The notes beneath the pieces are model-generated. The model worked only from the letters and a program-made list of their open reading frames with translations. It was not told the DNA's origin and ran no database searches. From positions 4,832,000-4,895,999 of the forward strand of contig CM074129.1 of assembly GCA_037178625.1 (NCBI GenBank): a DNA stretch of 64,000 bases. Direction: 5' to 3'. Position numbers and translations under genes: made by a program. Origin of the DNA: Skeletonema tropicum. Taxonomy: Eukaryota > Bacillariophyta > Thalassiosirophyceae > Thalassiosirales > Thalassiosiraceae. This document shows positions 31,288 through 39,882 of the stretch, piece after piece (position 1 is the stretch's first letter; each line of letters starts with the position of its first letter).

Positions 31288-34200
31288 TCACCACCCACAC
31301 AATTTGTAGCGAAGATACTCAAAGGGAACCCTCGTAAGACCTTTTGTAAAGATATCACCAATCTGCTCTTTCGTATCAATCTTGACCAACTGAATCCCAC
31401 GCTTCACAATTTCTTCGCGGAACCAAACCGTCTCCAAGTGAAAGAACTTCGACCGAGGTGTGTATTCAGGAGGAATAAGCTTGGCAAAGATCAGCGCCGA
31501 GCTATTGTCCTCGTGGACAGTAACATTCATCTTTGTAGTAGCAGAATCCAACTCGTAATATTCAGCCAGATGTGAAGCCAAATCCATGATAGGGAACAGC
31601 TCGCGACAACAGTGAGCCAAAGCAGAAATCTCAGCTTCCATTGTAGACAAAGCAGTCTTAGTTTGGAGTGAAGACTTCCACAGTACAGGACAGTTTGCGA
31701 CTGTAATAACAAAACCAGTTCTGCTCTTGACACAAGCAGGATCATCCGGACGCTCAACACCATACATACCAGCAAAATCAGCATCAGGATAGGCATTGAT
31801 TTCCAAAACATTTGCAGTAGGTTCAAGAATCAAACCTTTGTTTCTTGTCTTGCGAAGATAGCGACCAATCTGCTTGAGAGCCAGTTCATGAGAACGCTTA
31901 GGGCAGAACATGTACCTAGCGCAACAGTTCACGGCATAGGCAATTTCAGGACGTGTGTGGCCAGAAAGATAGAGCAATTGACCAACGACAGCAGCCACAT
32001 TAAAATGTTCAATGCAAGGATCACCGTCAGCATCTTTCGGCAGTGGCTTGGTACCAGCGGGGACAGACTTGTTACCTTCAGGACCACCATCCAAACCAAG
32101 ATTAGTGATGATGCGATCAATGAGACCAGTCTGAGTAAGTTCCAACTTGGTAGCACGGCCATCAGCATCTTTCTCGAGCACTTGAATATCAACGCCAAGA
32201 AAGCCAGCTGCATCGGATTCCTTTTCCAAAAGAAGACCACTCTCGCGAAGTTGTACCATAACACTTGTAATATCAGCGTCATCCTTAGCCCAAAAGAGGA
32301 TATCATCAACGTAAGCGACAGCAATAACTTTCTTCCCAATAAATAGGCAACTATCAAACTTGCTTTGCTCCAAGCCAACGTCTTGCATTTTCTCGGTAAG
32401 ATACTTCCAAAAGCAACGTGGCGCCTGCTTCAAACCGTAGACACTTTGTTTCAACTTCAAGACTTTACCAGGCTGTTCAAATCCTTTAGGCATAGCGACA
32501 TAAGCACGTTCATTTTCAGGAAGAGTTCCGTGTAAGAAAGCCGCTTGAACATCCGCAGCAGCACTCTTCAAACCAAGCTGACATTGTAGAATAAACATCA
32601 TACGAACTGTAGTCCACTTGCATACCGGGGCCCACGTCTCATTGTAATCAACTCCAGCAACTTGTCGATCACCTCTGACAGTAAAGCGCCCTTTGTACTT
32701 GCGAATAGTCCCGTCGGGCAGACGCTTGCGCTTAAACACCCAAAGACTAGGCAAGATACGCTGACCTTTAGGCACTTCAGACACATCAACAACTTCCCAA
32801 GAACCCATAGACTCAAGTGTAGCAATCTCAGACTTAGCCGCTTCCCAATATTGTTCAGCTTCAGGACCACGCATAGCTTCATCCCAGCCAGGATTGTCTT
32901 CAGCAGAGATTCCAGTCTTAGCATTCAAGAACCAAGGAGATACATGCTCGCAAAGAACGCCAGAGATAGAACCATCATAGGAGCAGTCATTAGCAGAGAG
33001 TTGGATATGCTGTGACAAAGGTGAGCCCATCAACTCTTCGATATTATCAAAGGTGGTAGTCATAGCACGCAGAGATCTCTCTTCAATTTCTTCAAGCATA
33101 AGAGCCTTTTGTTTCTTTGTATAACGAGGCATGCCATTCTTGCGGGAATACGAGACAGCATCAACCGGAGGTTGTGTATTAAGAGAGCAAGAGAACTGAT
33201 TGCAGAAAGCAGCCATATCTGGACGTGACGACCTCTTCAACAACTTCTGTTCTGAATCTGACAACTGAGCGACTTGCGTAGGACCAAATGCAAGCGCAGA
33301 ATGTAGAGTAGCAGCAGTAACAAGCGCAGTGCGTTTCCAACTAGTAGACTTGCGATTTCTCCTCAAGCGATCCTTCCAAGTAGAAACAGAATCATCCAAG
33401 ACATCCGTCTCCTTCTGATCGGAAATTTCATTCTCCTCCTGGGTCGATTCATCCACATCAGAGTAATCAACACAAGCAGAGTCATCGACATCAACTGCTC
33501 CAACTTCTCCTTCTTGCTCGATGGACGAATCGATAGCAGTAGGATGCTCATTGATAGTAACTTTGCGATCGGGAACAGTAACTGGAGACTTGAATACTTC
33601 TTCAGACTTGAGCCTAAGCTCCTTGCCACGAGCAACCTGCTCTTGCAAGCGGTCCTCACGCTCTCGAGCTTCTTCTTCAGTAAGCCAAGGAAGATCAAGC
33701 GGAGGGGGTGTGTAGGACAATTCACCATCAACAAACTCAGGATAGATATAAAGATCATGTTCATCACTTTCAAAAAGGGAACCCCACTTCTGTTGAATAG
33801 TATCAGCGAGGTCCTCAGCAGAATCACCAACAAGGCCCGAGACAGTTTCGAATTTATCGTCGTAGACGCAATGGTATTGAGGGGAGATGTAATTTGAATC
33901 AAGATGACGTACCAGACCAACTTGGGTAGAGTGGTCGGGAGAAAATCCAAGAAATTGGCCAACCCTAGCCCTACGGCTAAACTTTGGGAGCTTCTTGCCA
34001 TCCTGAAGCGCAGCATCAAGAACATAGGTAGGAGCACCGAAGACATGTGCACGAAGTAAATCACGATGATCGGAGACAACGTTGGTGAGGATCTCTAGCG
34101 GAGAAAAACCATGAGACATAGACGGTGTGCGGTTGAAAAGGAACTCGGCGTAGGCAAGAGCCTGCGGCCAAAGTGAAGGAGAGTCAGCGTTGTGAGTAGA

Positions 34201-36375
34201 CCATCTCATAGCAACATGCAAAAGAAAAGTTCTGCACATCCAGAATAAGGTCTGAACACTTCGCTCAGCAGCGCCGTTTTGGAACTTGGCACCAACACCA
34301 GAGAAACTCTGCTTCTGATCCTTCTTCTCACAGTCATTCCGAAAACTAGCCGAAGTGAAGACGCCACCATCAGAGTGATATTTCTTGACCCGTTTGCCAG
34401 CTTGCTGCCAGAGATAGGCCTCAAACTTGAGCTTCGAGATCAAAGTTTCAGCTGAAGTCGCGGAAGTTTGGGGATAAACCTTAATGAGACCAGATCCAGC
34501 ATCATGGAAGATAGTAACACATGAATAACCTTCCGCCGAATCCGCACCATAGCCAGAAAATAGACGACCCTTGATAGGAACTGTCACAGTATCCATCGAG
34601 ACAAAATCACCAGGCGAGTACTTATCACGGGACAAAGCCTTCTCATTTGACTTGACAGCAGACTGTCGCCGAGAGTGAGGCTTCCGCACTTGTGCACGAG
34701 CAACTTCATTGGTAGCACATACAGGGATCGGACAATTACGAGCACTTTCCCACTTAGGAGCGATGACGGGAGGATAATAAGCAGACTTCCCACCAGCGAG
34801 CTTCCTAGAATGACCAGTCATCAAGTATTGAATCTTCTTCATGCTGCAACCGAGCTTGTAATGCCAGAGAAGTAACTCCTTCTGAGCAGGAGATAAATTT
34901 GGATTGTCAGCAATAGTGATGCAAGGTGCCGTGCGAGTAAGATGAGCACAAAGATCAAAGTCATAAGTGACTTCCTGAGGTTCAGCAAAATCTTCATCCT
35001 CCAAGCGAGTGAACCTCCAGCCGCCATCCTCATTACCAAAGAAGAAACTGTGACTGAGACGTTGTTTCACCTTCCACTGACGTGCATAAGCAGCACCAAC
35101 TGCACGATGCTCCTGAACTGAACAAGTAACTCCATAAAGCATAGGCAAATTCGACTTGGATTCAAGAGGCACATCAAGGACTTGACCAGAAGTGGTGTGA
35201 AGACGGAAAGACTCATCATTAATAACACTGTGACCACCCCACAGCTGATGAAACGCTTGCGGACTAATCAATCGAATATCAGTTGACTTCAGATGATATG
35301 CCAACCCCGGCAGATAGACTACCTCACCATTAGTAGCAACGGCCTTATACAAGACAAGACCAAAACCCTGCACTTTGTTAGAGCCGCTGACGTCCTTCAC
35401 AGTAATATTCACTTTCTCATAAGTGATAAAGTCAGAGCGGAAAGGAGTCAACCCAAAAGAGGCACCAGTATCAAGAATAGCAGCCGTCTCATGAAATGCA
35501 AAGGTGTTGCGTTCATTGGTAGTTTTGCCAGATTGCGCAGTAGTAGGAGTAGGAGCACCAGACTTGGCTTCCATAGCACGAGGAGAACCAGCAGTAGGTA
35601 CTTCTTTCATCAATAGATTGAGTCGAGCAATAAGCTTTTTGAGATCGCGGCGATGCTCCTTCTGATTAGTAAGACGGAGCTGATTCTGCAGACGGACAAG
35701 ATAGGTAGGATCTTGTACGTACTCTTCGACAAACTCGGCAGTCTTAGCAGGATCAAATTCATTCAACGAGAAGCGATAGTCATCACCAGGATCAGGTTTG
35801 CCGTCAAGAAACTTGATTGTATCTAGTTCTTCAGCTCTAGCAGCAGCCATCTGTTGTTGTTTCTCAAGATGCTCTCGGGTAAACCGCTTGTGTTCACGCA
35901 AAAGATAAGGATACAAATCTTTGTACATCACTCCAGTGTAACGATAGCGATAAAACGACCGAAGAAGTAAACTTCTCCGCTTTCCACTGATGTTTGGACA
36001 CGAGAAAGGTGGTCCCTTCCTCCTCCTAAGTCGATAGTTGTATTGAACCGGCAGGAAAATCAAGTAGTGAATTATGTAGGCACCCGTAGAGATGACCAAA
36101 CAACCACCGCCGATCCACACTCCAAAGGCAGGAAGGAAGTAAGAAGACCATAGCCAACCCAGACAGGCGAAACCTTCCCCAGAAGATGCGAGATCGAGAA
36201 CCTCAAACGCATCGTCCATCACAGAGAGAACTAACAGCAGACCGAAATTGAAGCACAAGAACCACTCGACAAGCGTAGCCATAGACACCGTAACCCCCAA
36301 CAAGAAGCCGAAGTTCAACAGAGTCATAACCACCACGAATAATTCAGGATATAAAAAGTAATAGAGTAGGGACAT
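31288..36375 (-). CDS. pol: Copia pol polyprotein (protease, integrase, RT, RNase H) with hydrophobic N-terminus
   Basis: The intact 1695-residue frame starts at ATG 36375, 23 nt after the gag stop. Residues 1-112 contain three or four hydrophobic, membrane-like segments followed by the basic RLRRRK. This N-terminus is unusual for a Copia pol. Next come an aspartic protease with DTGA at 302-305 and a GAG-pre-integrase zinc region near 500-560. The integrase core has D595, D669 (HSDGG) and E704. A long acidic linker (about 860-1000) follows, then reverse transcriptase (about 1190-1430) with YVDD at 1355-1358 and a C-terminal RNase H (about 1550-1690, SRTGFVI and TMEAEISAL). All catalytic residues are present. 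The frame is -1 relative to gag and is open upstream past the gag stop. Translation could be by frameshift or reinitiation; no canonical slippery heptamer is visible. Confidence 0.97.
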   Translation of the reverse strand: MSLLYYFLYPELFVVVMTLLNFGFLLGVTVSMATLVEWFLCFNFGLLLVLSVMDDAFEVLDLASSGEGFACLGWLWSSYFLPAFGVWIGGGCLVISTGAYIIHYLIFLPVQYNYRLRRRKGPPFSCPNISGKRRSLLLRSFYRYRYTGVMYKDLYPYLLREHKRFTREHLEKQQQMAAARAEELDTIKFLDGKPDPGDDYRFSLNEFDPAKTAEFVEEYVQDPTYLVRLQNQLRLTNQKEHRRDLKKLIARLNLLMKEVPTAGSPRAMEAKSGAPTPTTAQSGKTTNERNTFAFHETAAILDTGASFGLTPFRSDFITYEKVNITVKDVSGSNKVQGFGLVLYKAVATNGEVVYLPGLAYHLKSTDIRLISPQAFHQLWGGHSVINDESFRLHTTSGQVLDVPLESKSNLPMLYGVTCSVQEHRAVGAAYARQWKVKQRLSHSFFFGNEDGGWRFTRLEDEDFAEPQEVTYDFDLCAHLTRTAPCITIADNPNLSPAQKELLLWHYKLGCSMKKIQYLMTGHSRKLAGGKSAYYPPVIAPKWESARNCPIPVCATNEVARAQVRKPHSRRQSAVKSNEKALSRDKYSPGDFVSMDTVTVPIKGRLFSGYGADSAEGYSCVTIFHDAGSGLIKVYPQTSATSAETLISKLKFEAYLWQQAGKRVKKYHSDGGVFTSASFRNDCEKKDQKQSFSGVGAKFQNGAAERSVQTLFWMCRTFLLHVAMRWSTHNADSPSLWPQALAYAEFLFNRTPSMSHGFSPLEILTNVVSDHRDLLRAHVFGAPTYVLDAALQDGKKLPKFSRRARVGQFLGFSPDHSTQVGLVRHLDSNYISPQYHCVYDDKFETVSGLVGDSAEDLADTIQQKWGSLFESDEHDLYIYPEFVDGELSYTPPPLDLPWLTEEEAREREDRLQEQVARGKELRLKSEEVFKSPVTVPDRKVTINEHPTAIDSSIEQEGEVGAVDVDDSACVDYSDVDESTQEENEISDQKETDVLDDSVSTWKDRLRRNRKSTSWKRTALVTAATLHSALAFGPTQVAQLSDSEQKLLKRSSRPDMAAFCNQFSCSLNTQPPVDAVSYSRKNGMPRYTKKQKALMLEEIEERSLRAMTTTFDNIEELMGSPLSQHIQLSANDCSYDGSISGVLCEHVSPWFLNAKTGISAEDNPGWDEAMRGPEAEQYWEAAKSEIATLESMGSWEVVDVSEVPKGQRILPSLWVFKRKRLPDGTIRKYKGRFTVRGDRQVAGVDYNETWAPVCKWTTVRMMFILQCQLGLKSAAADVQAAFLHGTLPENERAYVAMPKGFEQPGKVLKLKQSVYGLKQAPRCFWKYLTEKMQDVGLEQSKFDSCLFIGKKVIAVAYVDDILFWAKDDADITSVMVQLRESGLLLEKESDAAGFLGVDIQVLEKDADGRATKLELTQTGLIDRIITNLGLDGGPEGNKSVPAGTKPLPKDADGDPCIEHFNVAAVVGQLLYLSGHTRPEIAYAVNCCARYMFCPKRSHELALKQIGRYLRKTRNKGLILEPTANVLEINAYPDADFAGMYGVERPDDPACVKSRTGFVITVANCPVLWKSSLQTKTALSTMEAEISALAHCCRELFPIMDLASHLAEYYELDSATTKMNVTVHEDNSSALIFAKLIPPEYTPRSKFFHLETVWFREEIVKRGIQLVKIDTKEQIGDIFTKGLTRVPFEYLRYKLCGW

Positions 36376-36398
36376 ACCACCTGAAACGGTAGGTCCCT

Positions 36399-37805
36399 TT
36401 ACTGAAAATCCCGAGCGGCGGCAGCCCTCAAGGCATTAAAAGCAGCTTTCCCTTCAACACTGTCAGTACCAAGAGTATTAACCTTTTCCCAGAGAGCCTT
36501 CTGCTTGTCCGCATCCACAGAAGTAGCATTAGCGGCAGTAGCAGAAGATTCCTTCTCAACCTTGGCAGCACATTGACGAGCCATTCGACCAGCAGGACAG
36601 TTAGGGTTCTCCTTCCAGTAGCAGAAGCTTGAATTCTTCATGGCCTTAGCATGCTCCTTAGAAGTATGATTTGTCCACATAGCCTTCCCCTTCAATCTCT
36701 TGCACTTAAGGCACTTGAATTCAATAAGACCTGAAGACTCATTCATGCGGAATTGAGGCGTATTACCAGCTGTATCACGGCGAGGAATAGTAGCGCCAGT
36801 ACCACCACCAGAACCAGAACGATCAGAACCGGTACCACCAGAACCAGTACCACCAGCTGCCCTTCGAGCGTCCCTTTCTGCAAAGAACTCCTTCCTGTTC
36901 TTCTTGATCTCAGCTTGATTGTGAGGAAGGGGACATTGATCGAGAAGATGGTTCTTTTTACAGTTGTGACACGAGATGCCAGAAGGACTAGAACCACTGG
37001 GGACCAACGAATTGGCAGAGTAAGAGAACTGAGAACCAGTCTCTGCTTCCCACTCTCCCGCTTTCGACATGCGCATGTACAAGACTTTCGCGGCCTTCAA
37101 GATATCCAAGATCTGAGTAGCAATCCCTTGCTGATCGGACGTGGCGTAGGTAACAGGCGTGTCGACATCGAAGGTGATTTCTCCCTTGAGATGTTCCAAG
37201 CGCATCTCCCTGAACATAACCTCAAAATCAGAGTTGGGGCATTTAGATTTAGTAAGACCCTTGAGGACCATGCCGACATGCTTAACATCAAGACCATTTA
37301 TCACCACAAGTTGATTCACAACAAGACTCAACTTTAACTCAACAGAGGCAACGTTGTGTCCAGGAACCTTAGTCAAACCATCTTCTGCAAACTTCTCGAT
37401 CTCAGCACGGAGGACGTCCATATTGCTTGCCTGCAACGCATAGGCTGTTTTCATCATGCAGTACAAGACAGTGATGCCACCTCGTTCTTGGGGCGTGAAG
37501 AATTTATCCATGTTCTCTTTCACAGCCTTCTGCAAGGTAGCCGTCATACAGTTCATAAGATACAAACCCATGAGGCGACTGTTCTCCTTATCAACATGTG
37601 CAACATAAGCATAAGGACTCGTGTTGATGAAACGTTGGACAAAGCGAGGAATGTCAATCGCGGTCCCACCCCAGCTATCACTGAGGTTGATAGGCTTAGC
37701 TTGGGTATCAAAGAACTCGGACGGATGAACGTTGGTTGAAGAGACACGAGTGATATGGCCACGTGGTACAGGCACCTGAGACTGATTAAAGTCATACTTA
37801 TTCAT
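36399..37805 (-). CDS. gag: Copia gag protein (468 residues)
   Basis: An ATG at 37805, 36 bp after the 5' LTR, opens the capsid/nucleocapsid frame, which ends in TAA at 36399. The N-terminal two thirds are capsid-like (for example TATLQKAVKENMDKFF). A zinc-knuckle variant lies at 279-291, C-x2-C-x3-H-x4-C, one residue shorter than the usual CCHC. After a Gly/Ser/Thr-rich linker comes a second zinc-binding candidate at 365-385, C-x2-C-x11-H-x4-H, followed by further Cys residues (395, 403, 412). Gag packages the element RNA into virus-like particles. It lies directly upstream of pol. Confidence 0.93.
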   Translation of the reverse strand: MNKYDFNQSQVPVPRGHITRVSSTNVHPSEFFDTQAKPINLSDSWGGTAIDIPRFVQRFINTSPYAYVAHVDKENSRLMGLYLMNCMTATLQKAVKENMDKFFTPQERGGITVLYCMMKTAYALQASNMDVLRAEIEKFAEDGLTKVPGHNVASVELKLSLVVNQLVVINGLDVKHVGMVLKGLTKSKCPNSDFEVMFREMRLEHLKGEITFDVDTPVTYATSDQQGIATQILDILKAAKVLYMRMSKAGEWEAETGSQFSYSANSLVPSGSSPSGISCHNCKKNHLLDQCPLPHNQAEIKKNRKEFFAERDARRAAGGTGSGGTGSDRSGSGGGTGATIPRRDTAGNTPQFRMNESSGLIEFKCLKCKRLKGKAMWTNHTSKEHAKAMKNSSFCYWKENPNCPAGRMARQCAAKVEKESSATAANATSVDADKQKALWEKVNTLGTDSVEGKAAFNALRAAAARDFQ

Positions 37806-37829
37806 ATGGTCTTGAAACGATAGAAGTTA

Positions 37830-37841
37830 GGGCTCATAACC
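37830..37841 (-). other. Primer-binding site matching a tRNA-Met anticodon arm
   Basis: Directly after the 5' LTR the coding strand reads GGTTATGAGCCC. Its complement GGGCTCATAACC looks like the anticodon stem-loop of a methionine tRNA (loop CTCATAA with anticodon CAT). This would be internal, half-tRNA priming as in Drosophila copia, rather than priming from the tRNA 3' end. The tRNA identity is inference. Confidence 0.65.
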
Positions 37842-37951
37842 TGTAAATGGCGTCAGTAAAAGGGGGGTGCGTAACCACACGTCCAGACGACTTAAACTGG
37901 ACTTGTGGTGAGCAGTCACAAAGAGGTATGTAAAGTTAGACAACCTCAACA
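37842..37951 (-). repeat. 5' LTR of the Copia element (110 bp)
   Basis: Identical to 31110-31219. It carries the promoter side of the element for minus-strand transcription and is followed immediately by the primer-binding site. Confidence 0.95.
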
Positions 37952-38102
37952 GTCAGCTGACATCAGCTGATGTACAGGTACATAGCGTAAGGTACTACAT
38001 ACCTTATGTAGATATGTAGCTACTTATTGTACCGTAGATAGGTACCTAGTAGTATACTACTTTACGTACCAGTAGTGTACATACGTTTTTCGGGGATCTT
38101 CC

Positions 38103-38478
38103 TTAGCACATATATAACAGTAGGTTTGTGTAGCAGTAGAACTACAAGAAAGATGAGTGGCGCTCTCTTGCCCCAAGAAAGTCATTCTGGGTCATCCTTT
38201 TCAGCGATCCGCTCATATAAGCGACGATGATGCACGTGATGTGTTCATTCTGCGTCATTGAACACTTACTGTCCGAGAGGTTTCCACAAATGTCGAGACG
38301 TGACTTGTGAGTCCCGTCTAAGCTCATAGAGAGCTGGAGCGAGATACCAAAATGTTTAGGCAGCTTCCATCCAGCGCTTCCACCTTACCAAAAGTAAGTT
38401 GCAACATCAATTCAACCAAGCCGCGGCTACAATGTAAACGTTTTGGCAACAGAAGTACGAAAACCAACAACAGAAACA
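38103..38478. other. Upstream region of the 38479 gene
   Basis: No gene is seen. In-frame stop codons, the nearest at 38395, precede the chosen ATG at 38479. A CATATATAAC string is at about 38108-38117, but too far upstream to assign as a core promoter. Confidence 0.4.
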
Positions 38479-39612
38479 ATGAGATCAGGATCAATATCAC
38501 CCTCCACGTCCATCCGCTCTTCCGACAGCGACAGCGAGGACTCTGACGACACAAGTCGATATGACGGCATGAGCGCAGAAGAATTGTATTCAATTTGGGA
38601 GCGAAGGAATTTAGCCTACTTTCATCGCCGTCAACGTAAATTGGCGGAAGCGCGACAACAGCAGCAGCAGCAGCAGCAACAGGATTTGAGTAGAGGTGAT
38701 GACAACTCTGTGTGTAGCTGCAGTTCCAATTCAAGTGGCTCTGCTCACGATCACGAGCAGCTGGGTGAGGGAGTCGCATCCTCATCGCCGTCACCTTCAC
38801 CACAGCCACAGAGGCAGAGAGGTCAGCAGCTTACTCGTCCAGCAGGCTTTGTCTGTGCAGCCGATGATCCCAAGTGGCAAGCTTTTACATCCCGTAATAT
38901 CATGGGTGACTACGACTCAGAAAGAGCTAGTAGAGAACCCGCCTATCATGATGCATGGATATCTTGTGAGCGTCTCGTCAATATGTGTAGATCATGTGCC
39001 AGTGCTGCCGGAAATTTCATACCAACCAATCCAAGACTTGCTGCCTTATTGGAACACAGAAGACTTGAGGTAGCACTAGCACGTGAGAGGTATGAAGAGG
39101 CTCAGCAACAGGTTTCTCAGGTGGGGGCGCCACAACAAGACAGCAACAACAACATGATTCAAGATGATAGTGCTTCTCAAGAACCCTCCCCTTTCGAATC
39201 ATTCTCGACACTACAAGCACCCGGACAGGCAGCTGAATGCGAACGCTTGAGCTTGAATCAAGCGCACAGATTACAACAACAAGGCTTTGCTGCGCATGCG
39301 CAAGGGAACAGCAGTAACCTGAAAACACCTTCACTTGAAAGCAGCGCCGGAGAAAAGAGTGTCCAAATGCCTGTCAAAAATAATGATTACTACATGGCAC
39401 TACCCTTCCCAACGCCGCGACTTCCCAAGTCTGTGGATTGTGAAAAATGCAACTGTGAATTGTTTACATCTCCTCTTGCCAACCATTTCTTTTGTCAAAT
39501 GTGTGGATGTGTTGGTTGTGTCCCCGTTTCGCCGAATGATTTTGATGCAGACTTTGATGAAAAGATGCAAGATGCCGAGGATCAAGATTATCAGAATATG
39601 TGTTGTCATTAA
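38479..39612 (+). CDS. Hypothetical Ser/Gln-rich protein with C-terminal C4 zinc motif
   Basis: The frame from the first ATG (38479) gives 377 residues; the preceding in-frame stop is at 38395. The N-terminus is Ser/Asp-rich (SDSDSEDSDD), then comes ELYSIWERRNLAYFHRRQRK and a poly-Gln run of nine. A central region is more structured (YHDAWISCERLVNMC, LAALLEHRRLEVALAR, probably helical). The C-terminus has C-x2-C-x14-C-x2-C beginning near residue 321 (CEKC…FCQMC) plus additional Cys, followed by an acidic tail. This suggests a small zinc ribbon, perhaps for nucleic-acid or protein binding. No family is recognised. It is convergent with the next gene, about 270 bp apart, and is not obviously transposon-derived. 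Confidence 0.8.
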   Translation: MRSGSISPSTSIRSSDSDSEDSDDTSRYDGMSAEELYSIWERRNLAYFHRRQRKLAEARQQQQQQQQQDLSRGDDNSVCSCSSNSSGSAHDHEQLGEGVASSSPSPSPQPQRQRGQQLTRPAGFVCAADDPKWQAFTSRNIMGDYDSERASREPAYHDAWISCERLVNMCRSCASAAGNFIPTNPRLAALLEHRRLEVALARERYEEAQQQVSQVGAPQQDSNNNMIQDDSASQEPSPFESFSTLQAPGQAAECERLSLNQAHRLQQQGFAAHAQGNSSNLKTPSLESSAGEKSVQMPVKNNDYYMALPFPTPRLPKSVDCEKCNCELFTSPLANHFFCQMCGCVGCVPVSPNDFDADFDEKMQDAEDQDYQNMCCH

Positions 39613-39882
39613 AGGGATCAACCATTGTACAGATAGATAAGATAGATGGGTGGATGGAGTTGGGCTTACGATGAGAGAAATAGAAATTAGAACTGAAAAA
39701 AGAAAACGAAATTATTTAAATGATTATTATAGGGGAAGCTTATGTTTTTCTCCTACTTAATACTCATCTAATTACTTTACCACTTTAACCTAATATCTCA
39801 TTGATTGCTCAGAGTGCTTGGGCTTGGCACTGTTGTCACTCTTCATTGCTCAAATCAGTGAACTTAACAACACCTCTCTCTC
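39613..39882. other. Convergent intergenic region
   Basis: AT-rich 3' sequence shared by two converging genes. Short A-rich stretches (GAAAAAAGAAAACGAAATTA) could serve polyadenylation. Nothing else is seen. Confidence 0.4.

Larger units (their letters stand above)
31110..37951 (-). mobile_element. Complete Copia-type LTR retrotransposon (6842 bp), minus strand
   Basis: Two 110-bp LTRs (31110-31219 and 37842-37951), with TG…CA ends in either orientation, are identical base for base and flanked by the 5-bp duplication GTCAG (31105-31109, 37952-37956). Internal order in the direction of transcription is PBS, gag, then pol with protease, integrase, reverse transcriptase and RNase H. Integrase before RT defines the Copia (Pseudoviridae) order. 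Both reading frames are open. Identical LTRs and intact frames indicate a very recent insertion that may still be active. Elements of this order in diatoms are known as CoDi; assignment to a CoDi subgroup is not possible by eye. It sits inside the right arm of a fold-back element. Confidence 0.97.
30164..38102. mobile_element. Fold-back element (about 1.1 kb), split by a Copia insertion
   Basis: The left end at 30164 (GGAAGATCCCCGAAAAACG) is the inverse of the right end at 38102. The left arm runs 30164-30545. The right arm is in two pieces, 30930-31109 and 37957-38102, because a Copia element inserted in it. Matching segments include GTATGTAG…AAGTAGCTACATATC and the inner GATAGCCGAAAAACGAAGGG. 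Without the Copia and its duplicated 5 bp the element is about 1.09 kb. The arms enclose about 385 bp (30546-30929) with no recognisable gene. No clear target-site duplication is seen at the outer ends. The structure suggests a non-autonomous DNA transposon with long TIRs. Confidence 0.75.

Noticed and set aside
31888..32346. Plus-strand ORFs within the Copia element (also 33514-33897, 36753-37337)
   Set aside because: Antisense shadows of pol and gag without independent support.
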